A stretch of 46,741 nt of DNA, from contig NZ_BCQW01000023.1 of NCBI RefSeq assembly GCF_001552275.1, positions 1-46,741 of the forward strand. The letters run 5' to 3'. Below, piece after piece: positions 24,090 through 32,998 of the stretch. Numbering within the stretch: position 1 is the first letter of the stretch; every line of letters starts with the position of its first letter. Made by a program: the position numbers and the translations under genes. The notes below the pieces were generated by a model that had not been told where the DNA came from, ran no database searches, and was given only the letters and a program-made list of their open reading frames with translations. This DNA comes from Amphibacillus sediminis NBRC 103570. GTDB lineage: Bacteria > Bacillota > Bacilli > Bacillales > Amphibacillaceae.

Positions 24090-24545
24090 TTTAAAACCAT
24101 CTCTTTTATATGTGTGGTTTCCAACAGCCAATTTAGATTTCATCGGATTCGTGGGATCTTCCACTTTAACACTTGCTATAGTTGAGTGCTTTTGTGAATC
24201 TGATTTAGATTTAAGTAGGCCACCATCCTTATCAAAGATACGTCCTCTCACACCTATTGAGTTTTGTTGATAATCTGCTTCAGACTTTGAAATGGAATAT
24301 CTGGCTGAGAATAATGGTTTATAGGTTTTAGTTGAGGAACGCCTTTGACCTGCTTTAGCAAATAAACTAAATCCTTCTGATTCTTCATAGGACTCATCAA
24401 CATCTTCATCAACTAAATGAACCTCTTCTCCATTCAGGAAGAAGGAATCACCGACCTTTACTTCTAGTTCAGAAGCAAAAAGAGCTGTCGAAGGGAGACT
24501 AATAAAGATTGAGATGACCAGAAACAGTAAACATAATTTTTTCAA
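24057..24545 (-). CDS. Unknown small secreted protein
   Basis: 162 residues; family not recognised. A classical signal peptide (about 1-25, KKLCLLFLVISIFISLPSTALFA, cleavage likely after LFA) precedes an acidic stretch and a basic, Ser/Lys/Tyr-rich mature part (YKPLFSARYSISKSEADYQQ, GVRGRIFDKDGG, HTYKRDGFKDTYPETKSNW). The start is a TTG; GGAGG sits about 8-9 nt before it. The basic secreted product next to a peptide-sensing transporter could be an antimicrobial or adhesion protein, but nothing proves this. It is not an obvious lactococcin-972 or lantibiotic precursor. The gene lies in the segment that separates the Bce-type kinase from its transporter. Confidence 0.75.
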   Translation of the reverse strand: MKKLCLLFLVISIFISLPSTALFASELEVKVGDSFFLNGEEVHLVDEDVDESYEESEGFSLFAKAGQRRSSTKTYKPLFSARYSISKSEADYQQNSIGVRGRIFDKDGGLLKSKSDSQKHSTIASVKVEDPTNPMKSKLAVGNHTYKRDGFKDTYPETKSNW

Positions 24546-24755
24546 AATTAAACACCTCCTCCCTATGATAAAGTGATGTGAAATATTTTATGTACTATTC
24601 TGTACTCAGAATAACAATAATACCAGTATAAGTAAATTAAAATACCTAATTTTTCAAAATAAATAATAATAAATAGAATTGAGAAGGTCTTATCGTCACC
24701 TTTTTGAAATTATGATCGTCTTTAAAGATTGATAAGTATAAACCATACACTTAAA

Positions 24756-24826
24756 AATAAAAGAACCATAGATTGATTAGCGTGTACTTGTTAAGCATGA
24801 ACTCTAAGTGCTATGGCTCCTTTATT
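24756..24826. repeat. Long inverted repeat in the inserted segment
   Basis: AATAAAAGAACCATAG (24756-24771) and CTATGGCTCCTTTATT (24811-24826) pair with few mismatches around a 39-nt loop. It may be a terminator or a decayed small element. Apart from it, 24546-24940 holds no recognisable gene. Confidence 0.5.
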
Positions 24827-24940
24827 AATCTTAGGTCTATGGAAAAGATATAGTTAAGGGACTCAACTCTGTTATGATCTAGGTGCGATGATAGGTTAAC
24901 TTATTTTAAGTCCTTACTACTCACATACACTCATATAGGA

Positions 24941-24993
24941 CTCACTCTCACAAGCATGTGACAAAAACGTCACATGCTTGGTCAATTTGTAAG
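24941..24993. repeat. 53-bp direct repeat, right copy (probable operator of the Bce ABC genes)
   Basis: 51 of 53 positions match 22596-22648. The inverted repeat AAGCATGTGAC/GTCACATGCTT contains TGACA-N4-CGTCA, close to the known BceR-type operator pattern TNACA-N4-TGTNA. It ends about 33 bp upstream of the TATAAT box of the ABC genes, suited to activation by the response regulator. Confidence 0.8.
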
Positions 24994-25025
24994 ACCAATC
25001 AAACGCAAAGTCCACTTAATCAACC

Positions 25026-25031
25026 TATAAT
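25026..25031 (+). promoter_or_regulatory. -10 box of the Bce-type ABC operon
   Basis: TATAAT lies 33 bp before the ABC ATPase start; no good -35 hexamer is present at the normal distance, as expected for a promoter that depends on an activator such as BceR. Confidence 0.6.
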
Positions 25032-25063
25032 AAGCTTATGACCAATGAAGGAGAGAGCAAAAT

Positions 25064-25825
25064 ATGAATATATTAGAAGCGACCCAAATTCACAAAAGCT
25101 ATGGTAATAAATTTAATAAACAAGCTGTCTTAAAGGGCATTGATTTAGCCATTGAATCTGGTGAGTTTGTTAGTATTATGGGACCATCCGGTTCAGGGAA
25201 AACGACATTATTAAATGTGCTCTCCTCAATTGACAAGCTTAGTCAAGGCTCAATCAAGATTGAAGGAAAAGAAATGACCAAGCTAAAAGAAAGACAGCTA
25301 GCAGAATTCCGCAAACAGCACCTTGGTTTTATTTTTCAAGAGTATAATCTATTGGATACTTTAACAGTAAAGGAAAACATTCTTCTTCCTTTATCGATTA
25401 TGGGGTTATCAAAAAAAGAAGCACAAAATCGATTTCAGTCGATTGCCACAGAGCTTGGATTGACATCAATCGCCAACCATTACCCGAGTCAGATTTCTGG
25501 TGGTCAAAAACAACGGACATCCGCCGCACGTGCCTTTATTCATCAGCCTAGCATCATCTTTGCCGATGAACCTACTGGTGCACTTGATTCAAAGTCAGCT
25601 TCAGATTTATTGGATAAACTAGGTCAATTAAATCAAAACAGACAAACAACCATTGTGATGGTGACACACGATATGACGGCGGCAAGCTTTTCAAAGCGTG
25701 TTATTTTTATAAAGGATGGTCGGGTTTACACACAACTCAATAAAGGTGATCAATCCCGAAATGACTTTTATCAAGATATTATGAAAACCCAAGCTGTGTT
25801 AGGTGGGGTGCATCATGACGCTTAA
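25064..25825 (+). CDS. ABC transporter ATP-binding protein, BceA-like
   Basis: 253 residues, MacB/LolD-like ATPase of the antimicrobial-peptide group. Walker A is GPSGSGKTT at 40-48, the Q-loop is [14 protein letters not shown], the signature is [14 protein letters not shown], Walker [14 protein letters not shown], and the switch His is in MVTHDM. The usual Arg/Val after QR is Thr here ([10 protein letters not shown]), a small deviation. GAAGGAGAGAG precedes the ATG. It overlaps the permease gene by 11 bp. With its permease it would remove peptide antibiotics (bacitracin-like compounds or lantibiotics) from their lipid targets and signal their flux to the kinase; which drug cannot be read. 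Confidence 0.93.
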   Translation: MNILEATQIHKSYGNKFNKQAVLKGIDLAIESGEFVSIMGPSGSGKTTLLNVLSSIDKLSQGSIKIEGKEMTKLKERQLAEFRKQHLGFIFQEYNLLDTLTVKENILLPLSIMGLSKKEAQNRFQSIATELGLTSIANHYPSQISGGQKQRTSAARAFIHQPSIIFADEPTGALDSKSASDLLDKLGQLNQNRQTTIVMVTHDMTAASFSKRVIFIKDGRVYTQLNKGDQSRNDFYQDIMKTQAVLGGVHHDA

Positions 25826-27761
25826 ACGGTTAATCATTCAAAGCTTAAAACAGAATATCCGCCATTATTATTTATATGTACTTGCTTTGATATTTAGTGT
25901 TTCTCTTTACTTTTCTTTCGTCACGCTTCAATACGATCCAGCACTAAATGAAGTGAGTGGTTCAATCAAAGGTGCTGCTGCAATTCGATCAGCCTCTGTT
26001 TTACTCTTTGCCATCGTTGCTATATTTTTGCTGTATGCAAATCGAATTTTTATAAAACGTCGTAGTAGTGAGATTGGACTGTTTCAGTTAATTGGTTTAA
26101 CAAAGGACCGTATTTTCGGTATTTTAACAATAGAAAACAGTGTGATTTATTTTAGTTCACTCGTTGTTGGGATTGGGATTGGATTTGTTTTTTCCAAGCT
26201 AGTTATGATGATCTTAATTAAAATAACTAATGTCGATTATCTTGCCAAGTTAAGATTTGCACCACAAGCCCTTAGTCAAACGTTGATTGTTTTTACCATT
26301 GTCTTTGTTCTAATCGCATTAACCAATTACTTTTTTATTCGAAAGCAGACAATATTAAGCTTGTTTCATGTGCTAAGGTCAACTGAAAATCAACTCCGTC
26401 GAATTTCTGTCCTTAATATGATCATCGGGATGATCGGCTTAAGCTTAATCATTATTGGCTACTTTGTGTCTCAACGACTATTCGATGGTGCCTTTGCCAC
26501 AATGGATAAATTGTTTCTAGCCATGACATTTATTTTAACTAGTGTAATTATCGGCACCTATTTCTTTTTCAAAGGATCCGTCAGCTTTATCTTAAATCTA
26601 ATCCGTAAACATAAAAAAGGTTACTTATCCATTAAACATGTTCTAGGTCTGTCTTCACTTATGTTTAGAATGAAATCAAATTCGCTCTTACTAACGATTA
26701 TCACGACCGTTTCAGCACTTGCGATCGGTCTGCTCTCACTAAGCTATATTACTTATTATTCCGCCGATAAAAATGCTGAACAAAATGTTGTTACAGATTT
26801 TGCTTTTACCACCGAGCAAGCAGCAGAGCAATTTTCGACTGTCTTGACACAAGAGGGGATCGACTACGAGCGAATAGTCAGAGAGGTTATTTATGTTGAG
26901 GCAGATATTGATGGTATTCTAACCACACCTCTTGATCTGCTAAATGAATTTGATTCATCATTTATTGTACCAGTTGTATCTGAAGAAGTAGTCGAGCATA
27001 TGGAGGTTGATCAGGGAGAAGTAAAGATGGTTGGTGATAGTCCAATAACCCAATCTATGTTAGCGTTTAAAAACGAAGGAGAATTAGTTTGGCTTACCAA
27101 GGAGACAACAATTTCTCAGGAATTTACCGGAATGATTAAAGATACTATCTTACCTTATACATTAACAAGTGGCGGATTGCCAACTGCCATTGTAACGGCG
27201 GATACCTTTGAGCAACTGGCAAACCAATTAGACAATGACCAAAGTGTCTTCATCGGCATAGAAATAACTGACCGTGATCAACTTGAACAAGCGAATCAAC
27301 ATTTGACCACGGTCTCAAATGAATTTGGATCTCAAGCATTATCCCGTATCAGCTTTAGTCAGGAACAAAAGCAAAGCATGGGACTAATCATGTTTATCGT
27401 TGGTTTTTTAGGCCTGACTTTTCTGATCACATCAGGCTGCATTCTTTATTTTAAACAAATGGATGAAAGTGAACTGGAGAAGGGCAACTACACGATTTTA
27501 CGTAAACTCGGCTTCACTGAGGCAGATTTAACTAAAGGTATTATCGCAAAACAATTTTTCAATTTTGGCATTCCTTTAATATTAGGATTATCTCATAGCT
27601 ACTTTGCGGTCCAATCTGGTTGGTTCTTCTTTGGCACAGAGCTTTGGACACCGATGTTAGCCGTGATGGTTCTTTATACAGCCCTGTATTCTTGCTTTGG
27701 CTTACTATCCGTAGCCTATTATCGCCAAGTCATTCATCACGCACTATCCTATAAAAATTAA
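25815..27761 (+). CDS. FtsX-type ABC permease, BceB-like
   Basis: 648 residues from the ATG at 25815 (a GTG four codons earlier is less likely; AGGTGGGG precedes the ATG). About ten transmembrane segments, with the large extracellular domain of roughly 200 residues between helices 7 and 8 (from [19 protein letters not shown] to [11 protein letters not shown]), the hallmark of Bce-type permeases and the site of peptide recognition. FtsX-like halves lie on both sides ([38 protein letters not shown]). It starts within the ATPase gene and is followed by a large intergenic repeat. Confidence 0.93.
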   Translation: MTLKRLIIQSLKQNIRHYYLYVLALIFSVSLYFSFVTLQYDPALNEVSGSIKGAAAIRSASVLLFAIVAIFLLYANRIFIKRRSSEIGLFQLIGLTKDRIFGILTIENSVIYFSSLVVGIGIGFVFSKLVMMILIKITNVDYLAKLRFAPQALSQTLIVFTIVFVLIALTNYFFIRKQTILSLFHVLRSTENQLRRISVLNMIIGMIGLSLIIIGYFVSQRLFDGAFATMDKLFLAMTFILTSVIIGTYFFFKGSVSFILNLIRKHKKGYLSIKHVLGLSSLMFRMKSNSLLLTIITTVSALAIGLLSLSYITYYSADKNAEQNVVTDFAFTTEQAAEQFSTVLTQEGIDYERIVREVIYVEADIDGILTTPLDLLNEFDSSFIVPVVSEEVVEHMEVDQGEVKMVGDSPITQSMLAFKNEGELVWLTKETTISQEFTGMIKDTILPYTLTSGGLPTAIVTADTFEQLANQLDNDQSVFIGIEITDRDQLEQANQHLTTVSNEFGSQALSRISFSQEQKQSMGLIMFIVGFLGLTFLITSGCILYFKQMDESELEKGNYTILRKLGFTEADLTKGIIAKQFFNFGIPLILGLSHSYFAVQSGWFFFGTELWTPMLAVMVLYTALYSCFGLLSVAYYRQVIHHALSYKN

Positions 27762-27784
27762 AGCCAAAGCTAACTAGAACAAAA

Positions 27785-28111
27785 ATGAGGCTGGACAAAA
27801 GAGTAATTAGATAAGGAAAATCCGAACATTAATGATTCAATACTTATAGCGCTTCGGCAAAACACTTCGCTTTCACTTGCCAGCACAATGGAGACATCTC
27901 TTCATAAATTCAGTGTCTCCCTAGCCGTGGGCACGGCTTCGGCTATCTGTGTAAGGAAGTACACTTGACACGGTGGATCCCAGCTCGTGTGGGACTGGGT
28001 TACTCGTCCCACCGAAAAAACATGTTTCCACAGGAGTCTATGTGTTTTACCTACGCTTAGTTCAGAATATTCGGATACTCATTTTCATTATTTAGTTATG
28101 TCCCAGCCTTA
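27785..28111. repeat. Bacillaceae intergenic element with GGCTGGGACA-type inverted ends
   Basis: About 327 bp from ATGAGGCTGGACAAAAG to TATGTCCCAGCCTT. The two ends are inverted copies over roughly 45 bp, including AATCCGAACATT and AATATTCGGAT. The inside has further palindromic parts such as GCCGTGGGCACGGC and TGGGACTGGGTTACTCGTCCCA, and motifs (CGCTTCGGCAAAACAC, GTGTTTTACC) typical of repeats in Bacillaceae. No ORF. It can act as a terminator between the convergent permease and DUF898 genes. Confidence 0.75.
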
Positions 28112-28118
28112 TTTTTTA

Positions 28119-28427
28119 TTAATCTACGAATGTTGTATGCTTAACCTTCCATTGTTCTAGCTTAATAAATAACCAGAAACCATATATTCCTAATGTTACA
28201 ATTGTCAGCAGCCACCATTTAATCCAATTTCCGAACAGACCAGTTGCTGTACCATTAAATTTCAGGCGTCTCCCTTCAACCACAGTGTGATTAATTTTCC
28301 AACGATAGCGTACAACTAATGACCATGGATAGCAGATCCCAAGAGTAATCACCGTTACAAACGCTCCTACGATCACCCAGCCAATATACTCAAATAATCC
28401 ACCATCAAAATAAGATTGCTTTTCCAT
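28119..28427 (-). CDS. DUF898-like small membrane protein
   Basis: 102 residues with two hydrophobic hairpins: FEYIGWVIVGAFVTVITLGICYPWSL and NWIKWWLLTIVTLGIYGFWLFIKLEQW. The repeat of TLGI.Y.W and the WK.KHT ending resemble DUF898 (YjgN-like) proteins, whose function is unknown. RBS AAGGAG precedes the ATG. It lies 12 bp downstream of the exonuclease gene and is probably cotranscribed with it. Confidence 0.8.
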   Translation of the reverse strand: MEKQSYFDGGLFEYIGWVIVGAFVTVITLGICYPWSLVVRYRWKINHTVVEGRRLKFNGTATGLFGNWIKWWLLTIVTLGIYGFWLFIKLEQWKVKHTTFVD

Positions 28428-28439
28428 TCCTTCACTCCT

Positions 28440-29324
28440 TTAACTCATACGTATTCTAATATCGAGTTCTGCCAACACATCATTAACGTAATTAGACTTA
28501 GGAGAATAGTATAATTGCTCTAACTCAAAATCAACAAAAAGTCCGATATCACAGTTAATTGTTGCCAGATCTTTGCTTATTTTAGCAGATAATTCGCCAG
28601 CAATCAACTTCTTTCGACAACGATTGAACTTAGCATCAATATTCGGTAGTGTTTGATAAAGGTTTTCGATAGATTGATAGTGTTGAATCAATGGCAGAGC
28701 TGACTTTTGCCCTATACCTGCTACACCGGGAATATTATCACTCGTGTCCCCCAATAATGCTTTAACATCAATCCATTGATGAGTCTCAATTTGATAATCA
28801 GCTTTAAAGTGATTGACGGTGTAAAGCATCTCATTTCTTTTTTGAGCGATAATTTGTGTGGTGTGCTCATTTAACAATTGTAATAAATCCTTATCATTAC
28901 TGTATATATAACAATGACCTAATGGCTTTTCCGACCACTTTTTCGCTAATGATCCAATCACATCATCAGCCTCATGTGGTGGAATGGTCAATTGTACAAT
29001 ACCTAGCTGTTCAAGGATCATTGTTAGTGTTTCATATTGCTGTATCAATGGCATTGGCAGTTCATTACGACTTGCTTTATAGAAATCATATTTTTGACGG
29101 CGTTCCGTTTCTTCACGTTTAATATCCCAAGCAATCGCTACATGATTAACATGATGCTCATTAATTAAGTTATATAACTTTTGAAAAAAAACGCGTAACG
29201 CATTAATGTACTGCCCTGATCGATTTCGCGTTAGCTGATCCTCTGTCTTATTATATGCTGTAGCGAAATAGGCGCGACTTAATAGGTTAAACCCATCAAT
29301 TATAAGTAAATTTTTTTCTCCCAT
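28440..29324 (-). CDS. 5'-3' exonuclease (PolA N-terminal type, YpcP/FenA-like)
   Basis: 294-residue flap endonuclease/5' exonuclease, the separate paralogue of the DNA polymerase I nuclease domain. Acidic metal ligands are in LLIIDGFNLLSRAYFA, VAIAWDIKREETERR, IPPHEADDVIGSLA, IYSNDKDLLQLL and LLGDTSDNIPGVAGIGQKSA; the last includes the helix-hairpin-helix for DNA binding. It removes RNA primers and flaps during replication or repair. The B. subtilis protein YpcP has the same length. The ATG at 29324 follows AAAGGGG. The upstream 490 bp carries no gene. Confidence 0.93.
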   Translation of the reverse strand: MGEKNLLIIDGFNLLSRAYFATAYNKTEDQLTRNRSGQYINALRVFFQKLYNLINEHHVNHVAIAWDIKREETERRQKYDFYKASRNELPMPLIQQYETLTMILEQLGIVQLTIPPHEADDVIGSLAKKWSEKPLGHCYIYSNDKDLLQLLNEHTTQIIAQKRNEMLYTVNHFKADYQIETHQWIDVKALLGDTSDNIPGVAGIGQKSALPLIQHYQSIENLYQTLPNIDAKFNRCRKKLIAGELSAKISKDLATINCDIGLFVDFELEQLYYSPKSNYVNDVLAELDIRIRMS

Positions 29325-29709
29325 GTTAAAACCCCTTTAAATTTAGATATCATCGGTGTTCAAAAAGCTATCCATTCAGAAGCGCATACCAGTTAATACG
29401 GAGTAGTAAAAAACAAGTCCCCAAGTGAGCTATCCCCTATAACTTGGTATCATTCAAATAACTCTATAAACCTAGTATACCATTAAAAAGCTTACAGTGG
29501 TTTCAGCTAACGGCAAACGCATATCGACAAGACACGTTCTTTTTAATCAACGGTAACCATACCTGTTTTTCTTGGAATACGAATAACCTTTGCTTTTTAA
29601 TAAGGCAGAGAAAGCTAGTTTAGAAAAATTCCGCTTATCGTCAAGTCCTCTGACGAAGGCTTTCGTTTCCTTTAGTCTGATAGAAAAGCTATACTTCCTT
29701 ATCGTGCCA
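29325..29709. other. Intergenic region
   Basis: About 385 bp between the exonuclease gene and the terminator of the amylase gene. Short inverted repeats are present, but no gene, promoter or RNA family that I can support. Confidence 0.3.
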
Positions 29710-29759
29710 AGAAAAACCAAATCATAACTGAGTTGAATTCAGTTAGATTTGGTTTCTTA
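29710..29759 (-). terminator. Terminator of the GH13 gene
   Basis: AAGAAAAACCAAATC and GATTTGGTTTCTTAA form a long stem with an inner CTGA/TCAG pair; the minus-strand U-run is GGTTTTTCTT. It follows the GH13 stop by about 55 bp. Confidence 0.8.
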
Positions 29760-29815
29760 ATTTGGTGATCATATTTTTCTTCAGTCCGCTTTTCTTTTTT
29801 TAGGCTCTCCGATCT

Positions 29816-31573
29816 TTAAAGGAGTTGATAGCATTGAAAGCCATATGGCGGTAATTTAATCGTTCCATCTTCATGTAAGTTTACTGCTGGCTCATTAAAT
29901 AATGCTCTTGTTTGCTTTCCAGCCATTTCAACTATATTAAGCTTTTGCTCGAAATCATTATTATTGATGATGAATACCAAATGAGCTTTGCTGTTCTTTT
30001 TTTCATAAACAAGGAGATTTTTTTCTGCATCTGCTTGGATCATCTTAAACGCAGCGTCTGAGCCGAAGGCAGGTTCTTCTTTTCTAATCCGTATTAAATT
30101 CTGAACAAACGTAAACAGCTCTAAATCTTGTTTTTCTCGGTCCCACTCCATACATGCTCGACACTCCGGATCTCCTCCACCAGCCATACCGATTTCATCT
30201 CCATAATAGAGACATGGTGTGCCAATAAATGAAAGCAGGAATACATACATTAATTTAACTCGATCTTTATTTCCGTTAGCTAATGTCAAGACTCGATCTG
30301 TATCATGGCTATCCAGTAAATTGAATAGAACCTTTTGAACATTGTCTGGATACATATGGAGTAGATCTGTTAGGCGATCGTCAAACTGATCGGCTCGAAT
30401 CGCCCCGGCAGCAAAAAAATCAATGATACTTTCTCTAAGTGGATAATTCATGACAGCATCAAATTGATCTCCTTGAAGCCATTTCATGGAATCATGCCAT
30501 ATCTCACCAAGGATATATAGATCCGGCTTTATCGATTTCATCTCATTGCGAAATGCTCGCCAAAAAGTATGATCGATTTCATTTGCCACATCAAGCCGCC
30601 AGCCATCAATATCAAATTCCTCAATCCAATAGCGTCCTACTCTTAGTAAATAGTCTTTCACTTCTGGATTCGTTGTGTTTAATTTAGGCATACTAGCAAC
30701 AAATCCAAATGCATCATAATTCGGGTGCGGGCTTGTTTGAATTGGAAAATCCCAGATATGGAACCAATCTTTGTATTTTGACTTTTGTCCGTGTTTTAGC
30801 ACATCCTGAAACGGGGTAAACTCAAAGCCGCTATGATTAAAAACAGCATCAAGCATGACTCTGATCCCGCGTTTATGACAGTCTCGGACGAGTTTACGAA
30901 GGGTTTGCTTATCTCCAAATTGCGGATCAAGCTCGAAATAGTCAATCGTATCATATTTATGATTGGAGCTAGCTTTAAAAATTGGACAAAAATAAATTCC
31001 TGTGATTCCCAATTCAACTAAATAATCTAAGTGATCAATGACCCCTTGGAGATCACCACCAAAAAAATTGTCAGGAGTAGGTTTATGCTCTCCCCATGAT
31101 AAGGTTCCAGTTGGATTCCAGGTTGGATTCCCATTAGCAAACCGCTCTGGGAAAATCTGATACCAGATCGTATCTTTTACCCAGCTTGGGGCAGTAAAGA
31201 TATCTACCTCATGTAAATAAGGAAAGCAAAAGTAAGCACCTATCTGCTCTGGTAGCTCGTCAGTGTGTCCCTTTTCGGTAAAATAACTAACTCCCCCATT
31301 CTTATCTTGACAGAGAAAACCATAACGCATACGACGAAAAGCAGGCTCAATTTCTATTTTCCAATAATCTAAACTTTGCGATGATCCTGATTTCTTCATG
31401 CTTTTTAAGTGGTAATTCCACTGACTCCCATTAAAATCATAAGGATCACCAAAGATTAATTGAACACTTTCAAGATCAGCTCGTTTGGCTTGAAGCATAA
31501 TATGCAAATGGTTTTTGTCATAGCTGTATGCATATTGGTTAACAGGCTTATGATAAATCGCTTCTTTAATCAT
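29816..31573 (-). CDS. GH13 neopullulanase/cyclomaltodextrinase/maltogenic amylase-type enzyme
   Basis: 585 residues. An N-terminal beta domain (about 1-120) typical of the GH13_20 group is followed by the TIM barrel and a C-terminal beta domain. Catalytic residues are D328 (GWRLDVANE), E357 (LGEIWHD) and D424 (LLDSHDTDR). There is no signal peptide, so it should split imported maltodextrins or cyclodextrins in the cytosol. I start at the ATG at 31573, preceded by GGAGAGG; a six-residue longer frame contains that site. It lies downstream of the maltodextrin ABC genes with its own promoter region, which carries a LacI-type operator nearly identical to one in front of the binding-protein gene. 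Confidence 0.93.
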   Translation of the reverse strand: MIKEAIYHKPVNQYAYSYDKNHLHIMLQAKRADLESVQLIFGDPYDFNGSQWNYHLKSMKKSGSSQSLDYWKIEIEPAFRRMRYGFLCQDKNGGVSYFTEKGHTDELPEQIGAYFCFPYLHEVDIFTAPSWVKDTIWYQIFPERFANGNPTWNPTGTLSWGEHKPTPDNFFGGDLQGVIDHLDYLVELGITGIYFCPIFKASSNHKYDTIDYFELDPQFGDKQTLRKLVRDCHKRGIRVMLDAVFNHSGFEFTPFQDVLKHGQKSKYKDWFHIWDFPIQTSPHPNYDAFGFVASMPKLNTTNPEVKDYLLRVGRYWIEEFDIDGWRLDVANEIDHTFWRAFRNEMKSIKPDLYILGEIWHDSMKWLQGDQFDAVMNYPLRESIIDFFAAGAIRADQFDDRLTDLLHMYPDNVQKVLFNLLDSHDTDRVLTLANGNKDRVKLMYVFLLSFIGTPCLYYGDEIGMAGGGDPECRACMEWDREKQDLELFTFVQNLIRIRKEEPAFGSDAAFKMIQADAEKNLLVYEKKNSKAHLVFIINNNDFEQKLNIVEMAGKQTRALFNEPAVNLHEDGTIKLPPYGFQCYQLL

Positions 31574-31591
31574 TACTATCCTCTCCTTCAT

Positions 31592-31609
31592 TTAGTGCAA
31601 CCGTTTGTT
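31592..31609 (-). promoter_or_regulatory. LacI-family operator in front of the GH13 gene
   Basis: The minus-strand sequence AACAAACGGTTGCACTAA matches the site at 35746-35762 upstream of the binding-protein gene in all but one of the shared positions. It lies just before the ribosome site, suited to repression by one maltose regulator (MalR type). Confidence 0.75.
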
Positions 31610-31780
31610 TTTAAAACCATCGATCGTCCAGTTTTCATGATTCGATTAAGTTAGTCGTTCCAAAATCATCCTAGACGATCTAAAACAAATTTGATTATCT
31701 AGTCCTATCAAGGCTAATGTCCTCTCTATCATCTGCTCAATCATCTCCTAATCATCACCAAGCTCCTTTCCTATAAATGC

Positions 31781-31821
31781 AAAAAGGGTCCAACCACATT
31801 TTAATAAACGAGGTTGAACCC
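31781..31821 (-). terminator. Intrinsic terminator before the GH13 gene
   Basis: GGGTCCAACC and GGTTGAACCC form a 10-bp stem (one mismatch) with five Ts after it on the minus strand. It separates the ABC transporter operon from the GH13 gene. Confidence 0.75.
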
Positions 31822-32060
31822 TAGAGTTACATTGCCTTTATCTTTTATGAGTTTATTTTAGATAATATTATTTGAAAAGTCAACAGCTAATAGCCACTAG
31901 ATTAGAACATTCTGAAGTCATTAATTTGACCGTTTATAACACTTATATACGTAGAAGTTTAATTAATTAGAATAAATATACCGTGTTATACGAATAACTT
32001 AAATATACTTATGAAAGTACTTTCCCTCTAAATCTATCAGCTGACCCATTCATCAAAGTA

Positions 32061-32100
32061 GCTTGTTGACCTTCCCCAAAAAGGGAATTTGTCAACAAGC
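32061..32100 (-). terminator. Long hairpin after the MalG-type permease
   Basis: GCTTGTTGAC and GTCAACAAGC form a perfect 10-bp stem with an inner TTCCC/GGGAA pair. It lies 38 bp after the permease stop. The rest of 31822-32060 holds nothing recognisable. Confidence 0.65.
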
Positions 32101-32137
32101 TGGAGCCATCTGCTATTTTTCCAGATCGTTTAATATA

Positions 32138-32998
32138 CTAACCCTTTGTAGCACCTGAAGCTAACCCAGAAATCAGATACTTTTGTAGGAATAAGTATAC
32201 AGTTGCAATCGGTATGGCTATTAAGATAGCGCCGGCAGCAAAGCGAGTAAAGTTATTAGAAAATTGATCATTGACAAAATTGAAAAGCCCTAAAGCCAAA
32301 GTATAGTTTTCTGGACTTCTTAAAACGATCCGTGGCAGAATATAATCCATAAATGGATTCATGAAATTAAACAAAGCAACAACCGCTAAAATCGGCTTGG
32401 CAAGTGGTAAAAGAATCTGAAAGAAAATTCTAAAGTGACCTGCCCCATCCATCTTAGCTGACTCATCTAGCTCTCGAGGTAATGTATCAAAATAACCTTT
32501 AACTAGAAAAGCGTTCATCGGGATATTGCCACCTACATAGATAATAATCAAGCCAAGTAAGGTATCTAGTAAATTGATCGTATTCAGTAATATATATAGA
32601 GAAACCATCGCCATTAAAACGGGAAACATTTGCAGAAGCAAGAAAGCATAGATTCCATAAGTTCTACCTTTAAAGCGATAACGTGAAAAGGCATAGGCCG
32701 TTAAGCCGACGAGTAGTGTTCCGATCAGAGACACAGAAAATGCAACAATCAAGGTATTACGATACCAAATCAAATAGTTACTTCTCGGATCCGTAAATAA
32801 CCATTGATAGTGGGTAAAAGACCAATTTTCAGGAATAATAGATGCACCGTACAGATTGGAACTTGGATTCAAGGACATTCCAAATGCCCAAAGTAGAGGA
32901 TAAGCAATAATGACAAACACTATCCCGATAATTAAGTACATGATCGTTAACTCAATAATATTTTTTGTTTTTCGACTAATCGGTTTTTTTCCTGTCAT
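32138..32998 (-). CDS. Maltodextrin ABC transporter permease, MalG/MdxG-like
   Basis: 286 residues, six transmembrane helices of the binding-protein-dependent (MalFG) type. The EAA loop that contacts the ATPase is visible as ELDESAKMDGAGHFRIFFQILLPLAKP. The C-terminal end GLASGATKG is typical of MalG/MdxG proteins. Its start codon overlaps the stop of the malF-type gene by one base, so the two are translated together. No ATPase gene is present in this operon, so a shared MsmX-type ATPase is needed, as in B. subtilis. Confidence 0.93.
   Translation of the reverse strand: MTGKKPISRKTKNIIELTIMYLIIGIVFVIIAYPLLWAFGMSLNPSSNLYGASIIPENWSFTHYQWLFTDPRSNYLIWYRNTLIVAFSVSLIGTLLVGLTAYAFSRYRFKGRTYGIYAFLLLQMFPVLMAMVSLYILLNTINLLDTLLGLIIIYVGGNIPMNAFLVKGYFDTLPRELDESAKMDGAGHFRIFFQILLPLAKPILAVVALFNFMNPFMDYILPRIVLRSPENYTLALGLFNFVNDQFSNNFTRFAAGAILIAIPIATVYLFLQKYLISGLASGATKG

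Noticed and set aside
24057-24545. Lactococcin 972-like or lantibiotic bacteriocin
   Set aside because: The size and signal peptide would allow it, but I see none of the family's conserved residues, no modification enzymes and no dedicated exporter with a peptidase domain.
27785-28111. CRISPR array or tRNA cluster in the repeat-rich gap
   Set aside because: The repeats are inverted ends and internal palindromes, not evenly spaced direct repeats, and no tRNA cloverleaf was found.
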